A stretch of DNA of 6,649 nt from CABHOJ01 sp965649545 (GTDB taxonomy: Bacteria > Pseudomonadota > Gammaproteobacteria > Burkholderiales > Methylophilaceae), in contig CBFGLF010000095.1 in assembly GCA_965649545.1 (NCBI GenBank), positions 1-6,649 on the forward strand, in the 5' to 3' direction. Below, piece by piece: positions 6,583-6,649 of this stretch (position 1 is its first letter; the number at the start of each line of letters is the position of its first letter). Both the position numbers and the translations under genes were made by a program. The notes under the pieces were generated by a model that saw only the letters and a list, made by a program, of their open reading frames with translations, was not told the DNA's origin and made no database searches.

Positions 6583-6595
6583 AGCAAGTTCTTAG

Positions 6596-6649
6596 GTCCC
6601 CATCGTCTAGAGGCCTAGGACACCTCCCTTTCACGGAGGCGACCGGGGT
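6596..6649 (+). tRNA. tRNA-Glu, anticodon UUC, 3' end cut by window edge
   Basis: The first 54 of about 76 bases are present, starting GTCCCCATCG. The D arm contains the CTAGAGGCCTAGGAC loop region typical of bacterial tRNA-Glu. The anticodon stem CCTCC (6623-6627) with GGAGG (6635-6639) encloses CTTTCAC, so the anticodon is TTC at 6630-6632. The T arm begins at the right edge (GGGGT), and its remainder and the acceptor 3' strand are missing. No separate promoter with good boxes is visible in the 54-base spacer, so it is probably co-transcribed with tRNA-Ala. Confidence 0.96.

Noticed and set aside
6542..6595. Separate promoter for tRNA-Glu (TAAAAT-like bases near 6559-6564)
   Set aside because: There is no acceptable -35 at 16-18 bp, and the strong promoter before tRNA-Ala suffices for both genes.

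Overview
The window looks like a chromosomal housekeeping segment from a moderately GC-rich betaproteobacterium. The evidence is the smc-zipA gene order, the betaproteobacterial-type ZipA N-terminus, the divergent SMC hinge, a single-domain QueF, and a DUF485-actP pair next to tRNA-Ala(GGC) and tRNA-Glu(UUC) genes. Nitrosomonadales or a near relative is plausible, but this is an inference from gene content and protein character; the sequence alone does not fix the genus. I see no mobile element, CRISPR array, toxin-antitoxin pair or phage gene. Almost all of the window is explained by conserved core genes.

Layout. On the minus strand, positions 1-245 hold the first 81 codons of zipA, which runs off the left edge. 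Upstream of it in the same operon is a full-length smc (285-3797), which begins with a TTG codon. Divergent from smc, queF (3948-4367, plus strand) encodes preQ0 reductase. The 150-bp smc/queF spacer appears to carry two oppositely oriented sigma70-like promoters occupying nearly the same 30 bp. queF meets actP tail to tail, with the stop codons overlapping by 4 bp. actP (acetate symporter, 4364-5992) and the upstream DUF485 gene (5989-6297) form a minus-strand operon with an ATGA overlap. Divergent from that operon, a strong tRNA-type promoter (6424-6452) drives tRNA-Ala-GGC (6466-6541), followed by tRNA-Glu-UUC (from 6596), which is cut off by the right edge.

Functional picture. SMC (chromosome condensation and segregation) and ZipA (FtsZ anchoring at the divisome) link chromosome organisation with division. 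QueF makes preQ1 for queuosine modification of tRNAs. The DUF485 protein and ActP take up acetate and similar short carboxylates. The tRNA genes belong to the translation apparatus. The four blocks look like independent core transcription units packed together.

I did not find an undescribed biological system. The points most worth a second look are the overlapping divergent promoters with a TTG-started, Shine-Dalgarno-poor smc, an abrupt AT-rich island with an inverted repeat inside smc, and the stop-codon overlap with a GC-rich hairpin between queF and actP.
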